DNA of 64,000 bases, from NCBI RefSeq assembly GCF_018343775.1, contig NZ_CP074349.1, positions 4,578,001-4,642,000 of the forward strand. Reading direction: 5' to 3'. The DNA comes from Pseudomonas cichorii (GTDB taxonomy: Bacteria > Pseudomonadota > Gammaproteobacteria > Pseudomonadales > Pseudomonadaceae). Position 1 is the first letter of the stretch, and the number at the start of each line of letters is the position of its first letter. Both the position numbers and the translations under genes were made by a program. Under the pieces are notes generated by a model. The model was not told the DNA's origin, made no database searches, and saw nothing but the letters and a program-made list of their open reading frames with translations. This document shows positions 19,988 to 29,181 of the stretch, in pieces.

Positions 19988-20635
19988 TCAGGGTGCCAGA
20001 CGTTCCCGTGTCCATTGATCGTCTATCAAACGATAGTTCAAACGATCATGCAAACGACTTGGACGTCCCTGCCAGAACTCGATCCGTTCAGGCAAAAGAC
20101 GATAGCCGCCCCAATGGTCCGGGCAATGAGGCTGTGTATCGAGAAAACGCTGCTCGGTCTGTTTGATCATGCCTTCAAGCTCTGCACGATCGGCTATGAC
20201 GCAACTTTGCGGTGATGCCCAGGCGCCCAGGCGACTGCCCAGTGGGCGAACCTGGAAATACGCATCTGACTCTTGCGCACTGACCTTGACCACACGCCCT
20301 TCGATACGCACCTGACGCTCAAGGGTCGGCCAGAAGAACGTCATGGCAGCAAACGGACGAGCAGCCAGGTGCTGCCCCTTGGCACTGTCATAGTTGGTGA
20401 AAAAGGTGAAGCCCAGTGTATCCAGCCCCTTGAGCAGCAGCACCCGGCAATGCGGACGCCCCTCTTCATCGACCGTCGCCAGGGTCATGGCATTGGCTTC
20501 TACGGGAGCCTGTTCTGTCTTGACCGCTTCGTCGAACCATTTGTGGAACAGGGCAAAGGGTTCATCGGGTGCCTGCGCTTCGGTCAAACCATCGCGGGCA
20601 TAATCACGGCGCATATCGGCCAGGGCTTGGGTCAT
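19988..20635 (-). CDS. pdxH: pyridoxamine 5'-phosphate oxidase
   Basis: 215 residues from [17 protein letters not shown]. This FMN enzyme makes pyridoxal 5'-phosphate from PNP or PMP. The family features are [23 protein letters not shown] (FMN binding), [13 protein letters not shown], and the C-terminal [15 protein letters not shown] and WTRERLAP. The ATG at 20635 is preceded by AAGGAA, which lies inside a GTG-started extension of five codons. It supplies cofactor for PLP enzymes such as the one at 16754. Confidence 0.97.
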   Translation of the reverse strand: MTQALADMRRDYARDGLTEAQAPDEPFALFHKWFDEAVKTEQAPVEANAMTLATVDEEGRPHCRVLLLKGLDTLGFTFFTNYDSAKGQHLAARPFAAMTFFWPTLERQVRIEGRVVKVSAQESDAYFQVRPLGSRLGAWASPQSCVIADRAELEGMIKQTEQRFLDTQPHCPDHWGGYRLLPERIEFWQGRPSRLHDRLNYRLIDDQWTRERLAP

Positions 20636-20666
20636 GACGGGTTCCTTCACCGAAATAATGCGAAGT

Positions 20667-20704
20667 CTGACCCGAACACTCCCCTGAGGGAATGATACGG
20701 GTCA
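20667..20704. terminator. inverted repeat between OmpA lipoprotein gene and pdxH
   Basis: CTGACCCG...CGGGTCAG with an inner TCCC-CTGA-GGGA stem; no long T run. It could attenuate read-through from the upstream lipoprotein gene into pdxH. Confidence 0.4.
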
Positions 20705-20713
20705 GTCAGGCGA

Positions 20714-21775
20714 TCAGTTGCTGGCCTGATCGCCGGTTTTCTTGGCTGCATCCTTGGCAGGCGCGGCTTTGGCTGGAGCGTCCTTGGCTGCAGTGGTTTT
20801 CTTGGCTGGCGCCGTGGATTTGGCTGGGGCAGCTTTCTTGGCGGTAGTGGCCTTGGCAGGTGCAGCCTTCTTGGCCGTGGAGGCCTTGGCTGTGTCCTTC
20901 TTCGTCGCAGCCACTTTCTTGGCCGGAGCAGGCGCTGGCGGCACGACAGGCTTGACGTCCTGAGTCGCAACCATGGTCGGTGTGGCCGGTGGCAAGGCGT
21001 ATTTGCTCATCAGCGCAACCATGGTGTCCTGAGGTGTCAGCAGGATTTCGACACGACGGTTGAGCGAGCGGCCCTGGGCGCTGTCGTTGGCAGCACGAGG
21101 CATCACGGCACCCATGCCGCGCAGGCTCAGGCGATTACGCTCCAGACCACTGAGGCGGAAGATCGCAGCAACGGATTGTGCACGTTCCTGGCTGATTTTC
21201 TGGTTGGCAGCCGCGACACCCGAAGTGTCGGCGTGGCCAAGCACCAGTACGGCAGCCTTGGAGTCACCTTCGACAGCCTTGGCCAGACGGGTGATCGGGC
21301 CAAGGGTCACGGGCAGCAACATGGCTGGACGGTCAGGGTTGAACGAAGTGTCGACCGGCGCGGTGATGGCCAGCAGGTCTTCACGTCGCTCCAGCTCGAA
21401 CGGGCTGTCCTTGATCGCCGCACGCAGGCGCGGTTCGTACTCGTCGAGCCAGGCCTGGGTGATTTTCGGGTCGGGCATCGGAGCAGCCTTGGGCTCGTCC
21501 TTCTTGGTGTCATCACTGCTGCCGAACGGCCAATACCACGGGTTGCTCTTTTCAGTCTTGGCGAGGGAATCAGCAACCACAGGCGCCTTTTGAGGAGCCG
21601 GGGCCGACGCCGGAGCAGGAGCTTTTGCTACATCCGCTGGAGCATCCTTGCCAAAACCAAACTGCCACCAATGGCTGCCCGTATCGGCAACATCGGCAGA
21701 ATCGGTTTTAGGGGTTTGGGCACAGCCGGTGACGGCAATACACAGGGCGAGAACGAGACTTTTATTAGATAACAT
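20714..21775 (-). CDS. OmpA-family lipoprotein with histone H1-like Lys/Ala/Pro tail
   Basis: 353 residues in three parts. A lipoprotein signal with lipobox VTGC (Cys18) is followed by a low-complexity A/P/K linker. An OmpA/Pal-like peptidoglycan-binding domain follows (about 135-250; VLVLGHADTSGVAAANQ, LSQERAQSV-like and NRRVEILLTP). The last ~75 residues are repeats of the type KKAAPAK/TAKKAAPAKST, as in bacterial histone H1-like proteins and AlgP. The tail is strongly basic, which is unusual for an envelope lipoprotein and may bind anionic cell-wall polymers or LPS. It is upstream of pdxH on the same strand. Confidence 0.87.
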   Translation of the reverse strand: MLSNKSLVLALCIAVTGCAQTPKTDSADVADTGSHWWQFGFGKDAPADVAKAPAPASAPAPQKAPVVADSLAKTEKSNPWYWPFGSSDDTKKDEPKAAPMPDPKITQAWLDEYEPRLRAAIKDSPFELERREDLLAITAPVDTSFNPDRPAMLLPVTLGPITRLAKAVEGDSKAAVLVLGHADTSGVAAANQKISQERAQSVAAIFRLSGLERNRLSLRGMGAVMPRAANDSAQGRSLNRRVEILLTPQDTMVALMSKYALPPATPTMVATQDVKPVVPPAPAPAKKVAATKKDTAKASTAKKAAPAKATTAKKAAPAKSTAPAKKTTAAKDAPAKAAPAKDAAKKTGDQASN

Positions 21776-21933
21776 GGATGACCCACAGCAGTATTGATAA
21801 CAAGGGACGTATGAACTTGGCTACGTCCGTATAACACGCATAAAGACTCAGTTGGAAAAAGAAACCGTCGTACGGTTCCTGTTACACCTCACTAACTGAC
21901 AGTCGGTATGAAACAAGCACTTATGAGCGATAG

Positions 21934-23082
21934 TTACTGCAAACACTCACGCAGAGTCCTGACCAGCTTCTGGGCACGCGGATCCATCAGCACGTAAGGC
22001 CCCAGCGTGTGGGTGACAAAGCCGAAAGCGACCTCGTAATCAGGGTCGGCAAAGCCCACCGAACCGCCTGCTCCCGGATGCCCGAACGCCTTTGGCCCCA
22101 GGCCGTAAGTGGCGTTGGGCACACCTGGCTGGTCGAGCATGCACCCCAGGCCAAAACGTGTGGAGGTCATCAGGGTCTTGTCCTGACCGACGCTGTGCTC
22201 GCGGGTCATTTCATTGAGCAGTTCGGCCTCAAGCAGGCTGCCATCGAGCAGGCCGTTGTAGAACCCGGCAAGGCTGCGCGCATTGCCATGACCATTGGCC
22301 GCCGGCTGCTGCATGCGCCGCCATTCAGGCTTGTTGGTGCTGGTCATGATCGAAGGCGGATTGGTGAAGGCCTTGGTGGCGATGGCCTCGGGCTCGCGCA
22401 TCAGCGCCTGCAGCAGGCGCTGGGCAGCTTCGTCCCCCATATTGCCCTTGCTGCGGGCGATATGGGCCACGCGCTCGAACTCCTCATCGGCCAGCCCGAC
22501 ATGGAAGTCGAGCCCCAGAGGTTTTGCGACCCGCGCCACAATGGATTCACCCGGGCCACGCCCGTCGGCACGGCGCAACATCTCGCCGATCAGCCAGCCA
22601 TAAGTGATCGCCGCATAGCCATGACCCTGACCTGGCGTCCACCAGGGTTGCTCGGCCGCCAGGGCCGTTGTCATGGTGTCCCATTCATAAAGGGCGGTGG
22701 CGGGCAGTTGTTCGCGCAAGGCAGGTAAACCGGCTTGGTGGCACAGCAACTGGCGCAAGGTGATCGAGCCCTTGCCTGCTGCTGCAAACTCGGGCCAGAG
22801 CCGGGCAACGGGCTCGTCCAGTTTCAGCTTGCCCTCATCCACCAGTTGCAGGGCAGCTACCGCCGCAAAGGTCTTGGTGCAGGAAAACAGGTTGGCAATG
22901 GTATCGCTGTGCCAGGCCTGCGCGCCGTCCTTGTCGGCGGTACCGGCCCAGAGGTCTATGACGGTTTCGCCACCGACCTGAATGCACAACGCCGCACCAC
23001 GCTCCTGAGGGTCGTCGAAAAGCGCAGCGAACGCTTCACGCACTGCTTCAAATTTAAGCTCGAAATAGCCCTGAATCTGCAC
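21934..23082 (-). CDS. beta-lactamase-fold serine hydrolase (family VIII esterase-like)
   Basis: 382 residues of the class C beta-lactamase/EstB fold. The catalytic SxxK motif is SCTK (Ser67, Lys70), a Tyr in GHGYAAITYG (probably Tyr156) replaces the YxN motif, and HPGAGGSVGFADPD near the C-terminus occupies the KTG position, as in family VIII carboxylesterases (W/H-x-G). There is no signal peptide, so it is probably cytoplasmic and not an antibiotic-resistance enzyme. It lies 90 bases after dinG on the same strand and may share its transcript. Confidence 0.88.
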   Translation of the reverse strand: MQIQGYFELKFEAVREAFAALFDDPQERGAALCIQVGGETVIDLWAGTADKDGAQAWHSDTIANLFSCTKTFAAVAALQLVDEGKLKLDEPVARLWPEFAAAGKGSITLRQLLCHQAGLPALREQLPATALYEWDTMTTALAAEQPWWTPGQGHGYAAITYGWLIGEMLRRADGRGPGESIVARVAKPLGLDFHVGLADEEFERVAHIARSKGNMGDEAAQRLLQALMREPEAIATKAFTNPPSIMTSTNKPEWRRMQQPAANGHGNARSLAGFYNGLLDGSLLEAELLNEMTREHSVGQDKTLMTSTRFGLGCMLDQPGVPNATYGLGPKAFGHPGAGGSVGFADPDYEVAFGFVTHTLGPYVLMDPRAQKLVRTLRECLQ

Positions 23083-23172
23083 CCGCTGGCTCCCGCAAGA
23101 CTGTTGCCTGAAAAGGCGTGCATTGTTTCAGCGATTGGCGGCTTTGGGAACTGCCGCCACCCTGCAGATGCT

Positions 23173-25317
23173 TCAGGAAATTTCGCGATGGAAGGGTGGC
23201 AGCGCATTGAGGATCGCCTTGCCATAGCGTTGCGTCACCACACGCCGGTCCAGCAAGGTAATGGTGCCGCGATCCTCTTCGGTGCGCAGCAACCGGCCAC
23301 AGGCCTGAATCAGGCGCAGCGAAGCATCGGGCACAGCGATTTCCATGAACGGATTGCCGCCACGGGCTTCGATCCACTCCGCCAGCGCAGCTTCCACAGG
23401 ATCATCCGGCACCGCGAATGGAATCTTGGCGATGACTACGTGCTCGCAATACGCACCGGGCAAGTCCACACCTTCGGCAAAACTGGCCAGCCCGAACAGC
23501 ACGCTGGAATCGCCGCCATCAACCCGCGCCTTGTGCTTGTTGAGGGTTTCCTGCTTGGACAGGTTGCCCTGAATGAAGACCTGCTTGCGCCAGTCGCGGT
23601 CCAGGCCGTCGAAGACGTCCTGCATCTGTTTGCGGGATGAAAACAGCACCAGCGTACCGCGAGAGCCTTCCACCAGATCCGGCAATTCACGAATGATGGC
23701 TGCCGTGTGCGCGGCTGCATCGCGAGGGTCGGCCTTGAGGTCAGGCACCCGCAGCAGGCCGGCATCGGCATGGTGGAACGGGCTGGGAACAATCGCCGTT
23801 ACCGCGCCTTTTGGTAACCCGGCACGCATGCGATAACGATCGAACTTGCCCAGCGCCGTCAGGGTCGCGGAAGTGACCAGGGCGCCATAGGCGATGTTCC
23901 AGAGATTGCGCCGCAACATTTCGGCGGCCAGGATCGGGCTTGCATTGACCTCGATATCGAACAACGCGCCGCTGTCCGCCAGGGTCAACCAGCGCGCCAT
24001 CGGCGGGCTGTCTTCCGGGTCTTCGGCGGTAAAGGCAGTCCACAATTCCCAGTTGCCATGGGCGCGGGCCAGCAGACTGCCGAACAGTGGATACCATTCT
24101 TCGGCCTGATGGCTGGCGATGCCGATATTGACCTCGCCATCCATGCCGTCCTTGAGCAGTTCGGTGAGCCGGGTGAACAGATCGTCCAGGCGCGCAAACC
24201 CCTTCTTCAACTCGATGCCCATCTCGCGAATGTGCTCGGGAATGACGCCGCCCACGAAACGATGGCGTGGACGCTCACGGCCCTGCATGTCTTCACCGGC
24301 GCGGAAGTCGGCCAGTTGCTCGCAGGCACCGAACATGAACTGCTGATGCCCCTTGATCTCCCGTGCCAGTTCCGGCACCTGTTCGATCAGCTTGCCCAGA
24401 TCGCCGGGCAGCGGGTGCTGGGCCAGGAGCTTGGCCAGGTTCTTGGCCGTCTGCTCCAGCCAGTCGGCCGTGGAGCGCAGCCGGGTATAGTGGGCAAAGT
24501 GGCCGATGGCCTTATCCGGCAGGTGGTGAGCCTCGTCGAACACATACATGGTATCGCGGGGATCGGGCAGCACCGCGCCGCCGCCCAGTGCCAGGTCTGC
24601 CAGCACCATGTCGTGGTTGGTGACAATCACATCCACCTTGCCCATGCCTTCGCGGGCCTTGTAGAACGCACACTGCTGGAAGTTCGGGCAATGACGGTTG
24701 GTACACTGGCTGTGATCGGTGGTCAGGCGCGCCCAGTCCTGATCGGCCAGTTCCTGAGGCCAGCTGTCGCGATCGCCATCCCACTTATTGCCGGCCAGCT
24801 TCTGGAGCATGCTGGTAAAGAGTTTCTGGCTGGCTTCGTCGACCTCGATCTTGAAGCCCTCTTCCTCGAACAGTTGCGCAGTGGCATTGGCGGTATCGCC
24901 TTCCTGCAACAGCATGTCGAGCTTGGACAGGCACATGTAGCGACCGCGCCCCTTGGCCAGGGCGAAACTGAAGCTCAGGCCGCTGTTGCGCATGAGATCG
25001 GGCAGATCCTTGTAGACGATCTGCTCCTGCAGGGCGACAGTGGCCGTGGCGATGACCAGCCGCTTGCCCGCCGCCTTGGCAGCCGGTATGGAGGCGATGG
25101 CGTAGGCCACGGTTTTCCCGGTACCGGTGCCCGCTTCCACCGCAACCACAGCCGGGTCACCCGAACGTCGTCCTTCTTCATCGGTATCGATATCGCCCAG
25201 CACCTTGGCGACCTCGGCGATCATCAAACGCTGGCCATAGCGAGGCTTGAGGCTCTTGGCTTCGAGAAAACGCGAGTAGGCGCCCTGTATCTGGGATTTC
25301 AATTCGGTACTGATCAT
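23173..25317 (-). CDS. dinG: ATP-dependent DNA helicase DinG
   Basis: 714 residues; E. coli DinG has 716. It is a 5'-3' Fe-S helicase of the XPD type that unwinds R-loops and damaged forks. Walker A is EAGTGTGKT. The iron-sulfur cysteines are spread over GRYMCLSKL, CTNRHCPNFQQCAFY. The DEAH box is DEAHHL, and the second lobe has SFAEGVDLPG and QACGRLLRTEEDRG. In E. coli dinG is LexA-controlled; I saw no clear LexA box in the short gap to the divergent CopD-like gene. Confidence 0.96.
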   Translation of the reverse strand: MISTELKSQIQGAYSRFLEAKSLKPRYGQRLMIAEVAKVLGDIDTDEEGRRSGDPAVVAVEAGTGTGKTVAYAIASIPAAKAAGKRLVIATATVALQEQIVYKDLPDLMRNSGLSFSFALAKGRGRYMCLSKLDMLLQEGDTANATAQLFEEEGFKIEVDEASQKLFTSMLQKLAGNKWDGDRDSWPQELADQDWARLTTDHSQCTNRHCPNFQQCAFYKAREGMGKVDVIVTNHDMVLADLALGGGAVLPDPRDTMYVFDEAHHLPDKAIGHFAHYTRLRSTADWLEQTAKNLAKLLAQHPLPGDLGKLIEQVPELAREIKGHQQFMFGACEQLADFRAGEDMQGRERPRHRFVGGVIPEHIREMGIELKKGFARLDDLFTRLTELLKDGMDGEVNIGIASHQAEEWYPLFGSLLARAHGNWELWTAFTAEDPEDSPPMARWLTLADSGALFDIEVNASPILAAEMLRRNLWNIAYGALVTSATLTALGKFDRYRMRAGLPKGAVTAIVPSPFHHADAGLLRVPDLKADPRDAAAHTAAIIRELPDLVEGSRGTLVLFSSRKQMQDVFDGLDRDWRKQVFIQGNLSKQETLNKHKARVDGGDSSVLFGLASFAEGVDLPGAYCEHVVIAKIPFAVPDDPVEAALAEWIEARGGNPFMEIAVPDASLRLIQACGRLLRTEEDRGTITLLDRRVVTQRYGKAILNALPPFHREIS

Positions 25318-25424
25318 TGTCTCGGGTTCGGCGGCACGACAAAAAAGGCTGGATAAATTTTCAGTGGTTCTGAGTGGGCGCTATCATACCGCGCTAAATC
25401 CATCCGCGCAGAACGGAGTACCTG

Positions 25425-25889
25425 ATGACCGCTTTCGCCCCTGTCTACACACTGCATGTTCTGGCCGCTCTGGTCTGGGTTGGCGGGATGTTTTTCGCCT
25501 GGATGGTCCTGCGACCGGCCGTCGGTTCGGCACTGGAAGGTCCGTTGCGCCTGAAATTGTGGCTCCAGGTGTTTCCTCGGTTTTTCGTCTGGGTCTGGGC
25601 CGCCATCGTGGTATTGCCCATCACCGGCGTCGGCATGATCCAGCTGAACTTCACCAGTTTCGAGACAGCCCCACGCTACGTGCAGGTCATGATGGGATTG
25701 TATGTGGTGATGGTCGCCCTGTTTCTGCGTATCCAGTCGTTACAGCTACCGGAGTTGCAGCGCGCCGTAGAGGCAGGGCAATGGGCCGAGGGTGCTGCGG
25801 CACTGGGCAGGATCAGGCGTCTGGTGGGCATCAACCTGATTGTGGGCCTGACCGTGGTTGCGATTGCAGCGGCACGGCCGACTTTCTGA
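25425..25889 (+). CDS. CopD-family membrane protein
   Basis: 154 residues with four hydrophobic helices (about 8-30, 48-70, 82-103, 130-150) and the LHVLAALVWVGGMFF start typical of CopD/YfiX-like proteins. The conserved histidine in helix 1 and the basic loops suggest a heme- or copper-related membrane role, but no metal-binding cluster is seen. The ribosome-binding site CGGAG precedes the ATG. It is divergent from dinG and convergent with the collagen-like gene. Confidence 0.75.
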   Translation: MTAFAPVYTLHVLAALVWVGGMFFAWMVLRPAVGSALEGPLRLKLWLQVFPRFFVWVWAAIVVLPITGVGMIQLNFTSFETAPRYVQVMMGLYVVMVALFLRIQSLQLPELQRAVEAGQWAEGAAALGRIRRLVGINLIVGLTVVAIAAARPTF

Positions 25890-25916
25890 AGAGAAAAATC
25901 TGTCCGTAATATCAGC

Positions 25917-25946
25917 CAGGCCCGACACAAACTTGCACAGGGCCTG
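25917..25946. terminator. weak inverted repeat in convergent gap
   Basis: CAGGCCC and GGGCCTG form a 7-bp stem around a 16-base loop between two convergent genes; no T run. Confidence 0.35.
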
Positions 25947-25957
25947 ACGAGGTTACG

Positions 25958-26716
25958 TCACAGACGCTGCAGATTCAGTGTTCCGGCAGGTCCTGCGGCA
26001 CCTGGCTGCCCCGTTTGACCGGGTTTGCCCGGCTTGCCGCCATCGGCTCGATAAACGATGCAGCCCTTGGATTCTCCGCCCTTGCCCGGCTTGCCACCCT
26101 CGCCGCCCGGACCTGGGGCTCCGCCTTCGACATTGACCTTGATCCGCTCGGCAGCAAAGCTTTGTGGCAACTCAAGGCGAACCTGCGCACCGGCTGCGCC
26201 GTCACGGCCACTGCCGCCATTGTCACCGTCATAACCACGGCTTGCCTGTCCCCAGACACAACCCGGCGCCTGACCATTGCCACCATCGAGTCCGGCATAG
26301 CCTCGCGCACCAGCGCCGCCACGAGCATCGACGGTCAGTTGCTCGGCGTTCAGGCTTTGCAGGCGCAGGATCAGATTGCGCCCCGGCAAGGCCGTTTTTT
26401 CAAAGGTGCCCGGCGCACCACGGGCCATGATCTCGCTGCCGGTACCCAGCTCGCCATGGTTCACCACAAGGCTGAACGTCTGCGAGCCTGGCACGATGGC
26501 GATACGCGCTTCATGCCCAAGCACCAGCTCGCCCACCTTGACCTCGGTAATATTCGAGGGAATCAGCAAGGTGCCGTAATCCGCCACTTCCAGGCGCTCG
26601 ACCTGCAAGACATTGTTGTTACCCGGCAGGCGCATCAAGGAGTGCGACTCGACACTGATGGTCTGCGCCAGGGCCAGCGGGCTGAACAGGGCTGTCAGCA
26701 GAAGAAGGTTACGCAT
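25958..26716 (-). CDS. secreted collagen-like glycine-rich protein
   Basis: 252 residues. The ATG at 26716 begins a clear signal peptide (MRNLLLLTALFSPLALAQ) with GGAG upstream. Residues ~20-130 form a beta-rich domain (SHSLMRLPGNNN, LLIPSNITEVKVGELVLG). The C-terminal half carries three Gly-X-Y-type runs (GGAGARGYAGLDGGNG, GAPGPGGEGGKPGKGG, GGKPGKPGQTGQPGAAG) separated by beta strands and by two cysteines (APGCVWG, SKGCIVY) that could form a disulfide. It resembles bacterial collagen-like exported proteins. It overlaps the upstream DUF1145 gene by 8 bases. Function unknown, perhaps surface or matrix. Confidence 0.75.
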   Translation of the reverse strand: MRNLLLLTALFSPLALAQTISVESHSLMRLPGNNNVLQVERLEVADYGTLLIPSNITEVKVGELVLGHEARIAIVPGSQTFSLVVNHGELGTGSEIMARGAPGTFEKTALPGRNLILRLQSLNAEQLTVDARGGAGARGYAGLDGGNGQAPGCVWGQASRGYDGDNGGSGRDGAAGAQVRLELPQSFAAERIKVNVEGGAPGPGGEGGKPGKGGESKGCIVYRADGGKPGKPGQTGQPGAAGPAGTLNLQRL

Positions 26717-26984
26717 GAGAGGACTCCGCTGGACGACGACCGATGGCCTGGACATGAAAGATACCGAAAATGAGGATTTTCCCTCGATCACGCCAGGGAT
26801 GCTTGCGACCGCGCAGGCGACCATTGAACAGGACCAACTCCAGCAAGTGGGCCAACAGCACCAGCGCACCTGCGATGCTGATCATGGTGCCGAACGGACT
26901 CGGGGCCTCGATGACCGAATTGGCCATCACCACCAGCCAGAACCCCAGCGTCAACAACTTGCCCAGCCCCCAAAACAGCTTCAT
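26709..26984 (-). CDS. DUF1145 family small membrane protein
   Basis: 91 residues with three hydrophobic segments (FWGLGKLLTLGFWLVVMAN, MISIAGALVLLAHLLELVLF and a final GKILIFGIFHVQAI). It resembles the DUF1145/YhhL family of small inner-membrane proteins of unknown role. The 3' end overlaps the start of the collagen-like gene, so the two are translationally coupled. Upstream is a 124-base gap to the EamA transporter gene. Confidence 0.75.
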   Translation of the reverse strand: MKLFWGLGKLLTLGFWLVVMANSVIEAPSPFGTMISIAGALVLLAHLLELVLFNGRLRGRKHPWRDRGKILIFGIFHVQAIGRRPAESSHA

Positions 26985-27108
26985 CGTCTGCTCCCATGCT
27001 CATGATGCTTTTTAGCTGCCGCACAGTAGACGTCCTGCACACCAAATATGCCAGCGGTGTGTTGAAAAAAGACCGGGCACAACTGCATCGGGGCCAGGAC
27101 GTTCAGTT

Positions 27109-28056
27109 TCAGGCCTGGCTGCCGGCCTTGCCCTCGATGACAGGCTGAACCACCGGTGCCGGACGCTTGTACCACCAGACGCCCAGCAGCACAGCGGCGA
27201 CGCCCACCCATTGCAGCGCTGCCAGCTTCTCATCGAAAAAGAAGAAGCCGATCAGAATCGCGACCACCGGACGAGCCAGCGCCGAGACGGACGCCAGCAC
27301 GACATCCACATGGCGCAGTGCATAGGCCATCAACCCGTGCCCCAGCAGTTGGCTGATCAGGGCCAGCAGCGCAATCACCAGCCAGCCATAAAGGGTGTCC
27401 GGCAGAATCTGCTGACTGGTGAGCAGGGCCACCGGCAACAGCAGCAAGGCACAGGTGAAGCTGTTCCAGATGATGATCTTGCGGGACGAGAAACAGTCGC
27501 GCAGGGATTTGATCAGGATCAGGTAGATCGCATAGAACAACGCCGAATTGAGGGCCAGCAGGTCGCCGGTGACGCCCTGGCTGGAGAACGTCAGGCTGGC
27601 GCTGCCATCAAACACCAGCAGGCAGGCTCCCGCGATACTCAGGGCCAGCGCCAGCACCTGAGAAGTGCCGATTCTTTCCTTGAGAAACAGGAAGGACAGG
27701 AGCGCCACGAAGACCGGCGACAGGTTCATCAGGATCGAGGTATTGGCCATGCTGGTCAGTTTCACGGCCCAGTGGTTGGACAGCAGATCAATGCACGACA
27801 CCACGCCCGACAGCAGCAACAGCGCCAGCATGGTTCTGCGACTGCGGCCCGGTGCGAGGTTTTCCACCTCCGGGCTCTTGCCGGGCGGCAAAGCGGTAAA
27901 CGCATAGGCCATGCCGCCTGCGATGAACATGCGCAGCATCAGCGTCGAAGTGGCATCCACCTCGCTGAGTTTGACGAATGCAATCGCCGACGCCACACCG
28001 ATGGTGCTGACGATCAGTGCCAGAACGGGCAGAACAGATTTATTACCCACCGTCAT
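27109..28056 (-). CDS. EamA/DMT-family exporter, last gene of the oxidase/ATP-grasp operon
   Basis: 315 residues with ten hydrophobic helices in two EamA repeats, as in drug/metabolite exporters of the inner membrane. The second repeat is seen from LLALNSALFYAIYLILIKSL onward. The tail after helix 10 is short and ends VVQPVIEGKAGSQA. It starts 27 bases after the pentein gene on the same strand, which points to export of the product of the upstream enzymes, or self-protection. Amino acids, peptides and nucleosides are usual cargoes of this family; the true cargo is unknown. Confidence 0.85.
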   Translation of the reverse strand: MTVGNKSVLPVLALIVSTIGVASAIAFVKLSEVDATSTLMLRMFIAGGMAYAFTALPPGKSPEVENLAPGRSRRTMLALLLLSGVVSCIDLLSNHWAVKLTSMANTSILMNLSPVFVALLSFLFLKERIGTSQVLALALSIAGACLLVFDGSASLTFSSQGVTGDLLALNSALFYAIYLILIKSLRDCFSSRKIIIWNSFTCALLLLPVALLTSQQILPDTLYGWLVIALLALISQLLGHGLMAYALRHVDVVLASVSALARPVVAILIGFFFFDEKLAALQWVGVAAVLLGVWWYKRPAPVVQPVIEGKAGSQA

Positions 28057-28083
28057 GACGGGTCCTCGAAGTAATACAAGCAG

Positions 28084-29181
28084 TTATATGAGTTGGGTGG
28101 CGCAATGAATGCCGCCAAATTGCTTCTGGTGTTCGGCGAAAGAGACCCGATGGATTTCATAGCCACGCGCCGACAACCGATCCAGCAGAACCGAGGGCGC
28201 GTTGTGATCGATCCAGACATGCTCGCCCAGAGAGAACGCATTGGCGCACCAGGCCGACATCATCGGCTCGTCCAGCAATACCGGCTCAAGATCCGCAACC
28301 TCTGCGGCCTGACGCAACGTCAGGTTTTCTTGCTCAAGCTGCCATCCCGAAGACGTGCGGCGATAGACGCTGACCCGTGAGCGATCGATGGCGTCCGCCC
28401 TTCTCTCGTCGATCAGCAAGTCACCGCGCAACAGGGCTACATAGTGGTCGAGGTGGAACTGTTCGGGGTTCTGCCAGCCATCCTCGACCGCCAGCACGAC
28501 ATCGCTCTTGAGCAGGCCGGACTCCAGCAAGAAGTGCAGCGTCTCGACCTGTGTCCGGAAACCGGTGTTGATCACCGACACACGCTCGTTTTCCTGATAG
28601 TCACCGCCTTCGAGCACATGATCGAGTTCCACAAGGGAATAGCCATGGGCAGCCACGACCTTTTTCACCACTTCGACTTCACGGGCCCGATCCTGGCGTT
28701 TCAGGCGACCGAAAACCGGCTGGCCGCCGACATTCATGAAGTGGTCACGGGGGAACAGCAGCCCGTACAACGGATGAATCTCATAGGTTTCGTAAGTGGC
28801 GTCCGGACTGATCCTTCCCAGATCATCGTCGTAATGCAGCCGGAGTTTCGGCTGGTTGATGATGATTTGCGCCAGCTCCTGACGGCTGCTGCGTGTCAGT
28901 TGCTGTCGGGCAAGGCGCTGGCGCTCCAGTGGAACGTCGTCGGCAAAACGCAGCGCATTACCGGCCAGTTGCCGCATTTCTTCCAGCGGGACCTGCGCGC
29001 CCTCGTCATTGAACAGCGCGTCAGACAGAAAAATCGTCGAGATACCCGCCGCATTGAACGATGCAGCCAGAGCCAGCACGTCGGCATCGGCCTGATGCAG
29101 CGAGTAAGGCTGCTGCGCTTCCATGAACACCGACATGGCCACAGGCTGTGCGATGGAAGGAAGCTGCAGGAGAACGCCCAT
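28084..29181 (-). CDS. pentein-fold guanidino-modifying enzyme (deiminase/amidinotransferase-like)
   Basis: 365 residues. The pentein catalytic set is visible: LEGGD (191-194), QFHLDHY with His243 (compare HLD in arginine deiminases) and a C-terminal GGIHCATQ with Cys360 (compare GG-IHC-TQ of agmatine deiminase). RDHF at 145-148 matches the guanidinium-binding Asp region. Known pentein enzymes hydrolyse or transfer the amidino group of arginine-type substrates. I chose the ATG at 29181 because it overlaps the stop of the upstream ATP-grasp gene (TGATG); longer frames run into that gene. Whether it is a deiminase or an amidinotransferase cannot be decided by eye. Confidence 0.82.
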   Translation of the reverse strand: MGVLLQLPSIAQPVAMSVFMEAQQPYSLHQADADVLALAASFNAAGISTIFLSDALFNDEGAQVPLEEMRQLAGNALRFADDVPLERQRLARQQLTRSSRQELAQIIINQPKLRLHYDDDLGRISPDATYETYEIHPLYGLLFPRDHFMNVGGQPVFGRLKRQDRAREVEVVKKVVAAHGYSLVELDHVLEGGDYQENERVSVINTGFRTQVETLHFLLESGLLKSDVVLAVEDGWQNPEQFHLDHYVALLRGDLLIDERRADAIDRSRVSVYRRTSSGWQLEQENLTLRQAAEVADLEPVLLDEPMMSAWCANAFSLGEHVWIDHNAPSVLLDRLSARGYEIHRVSFAEHQKQFGGIHCATQLI

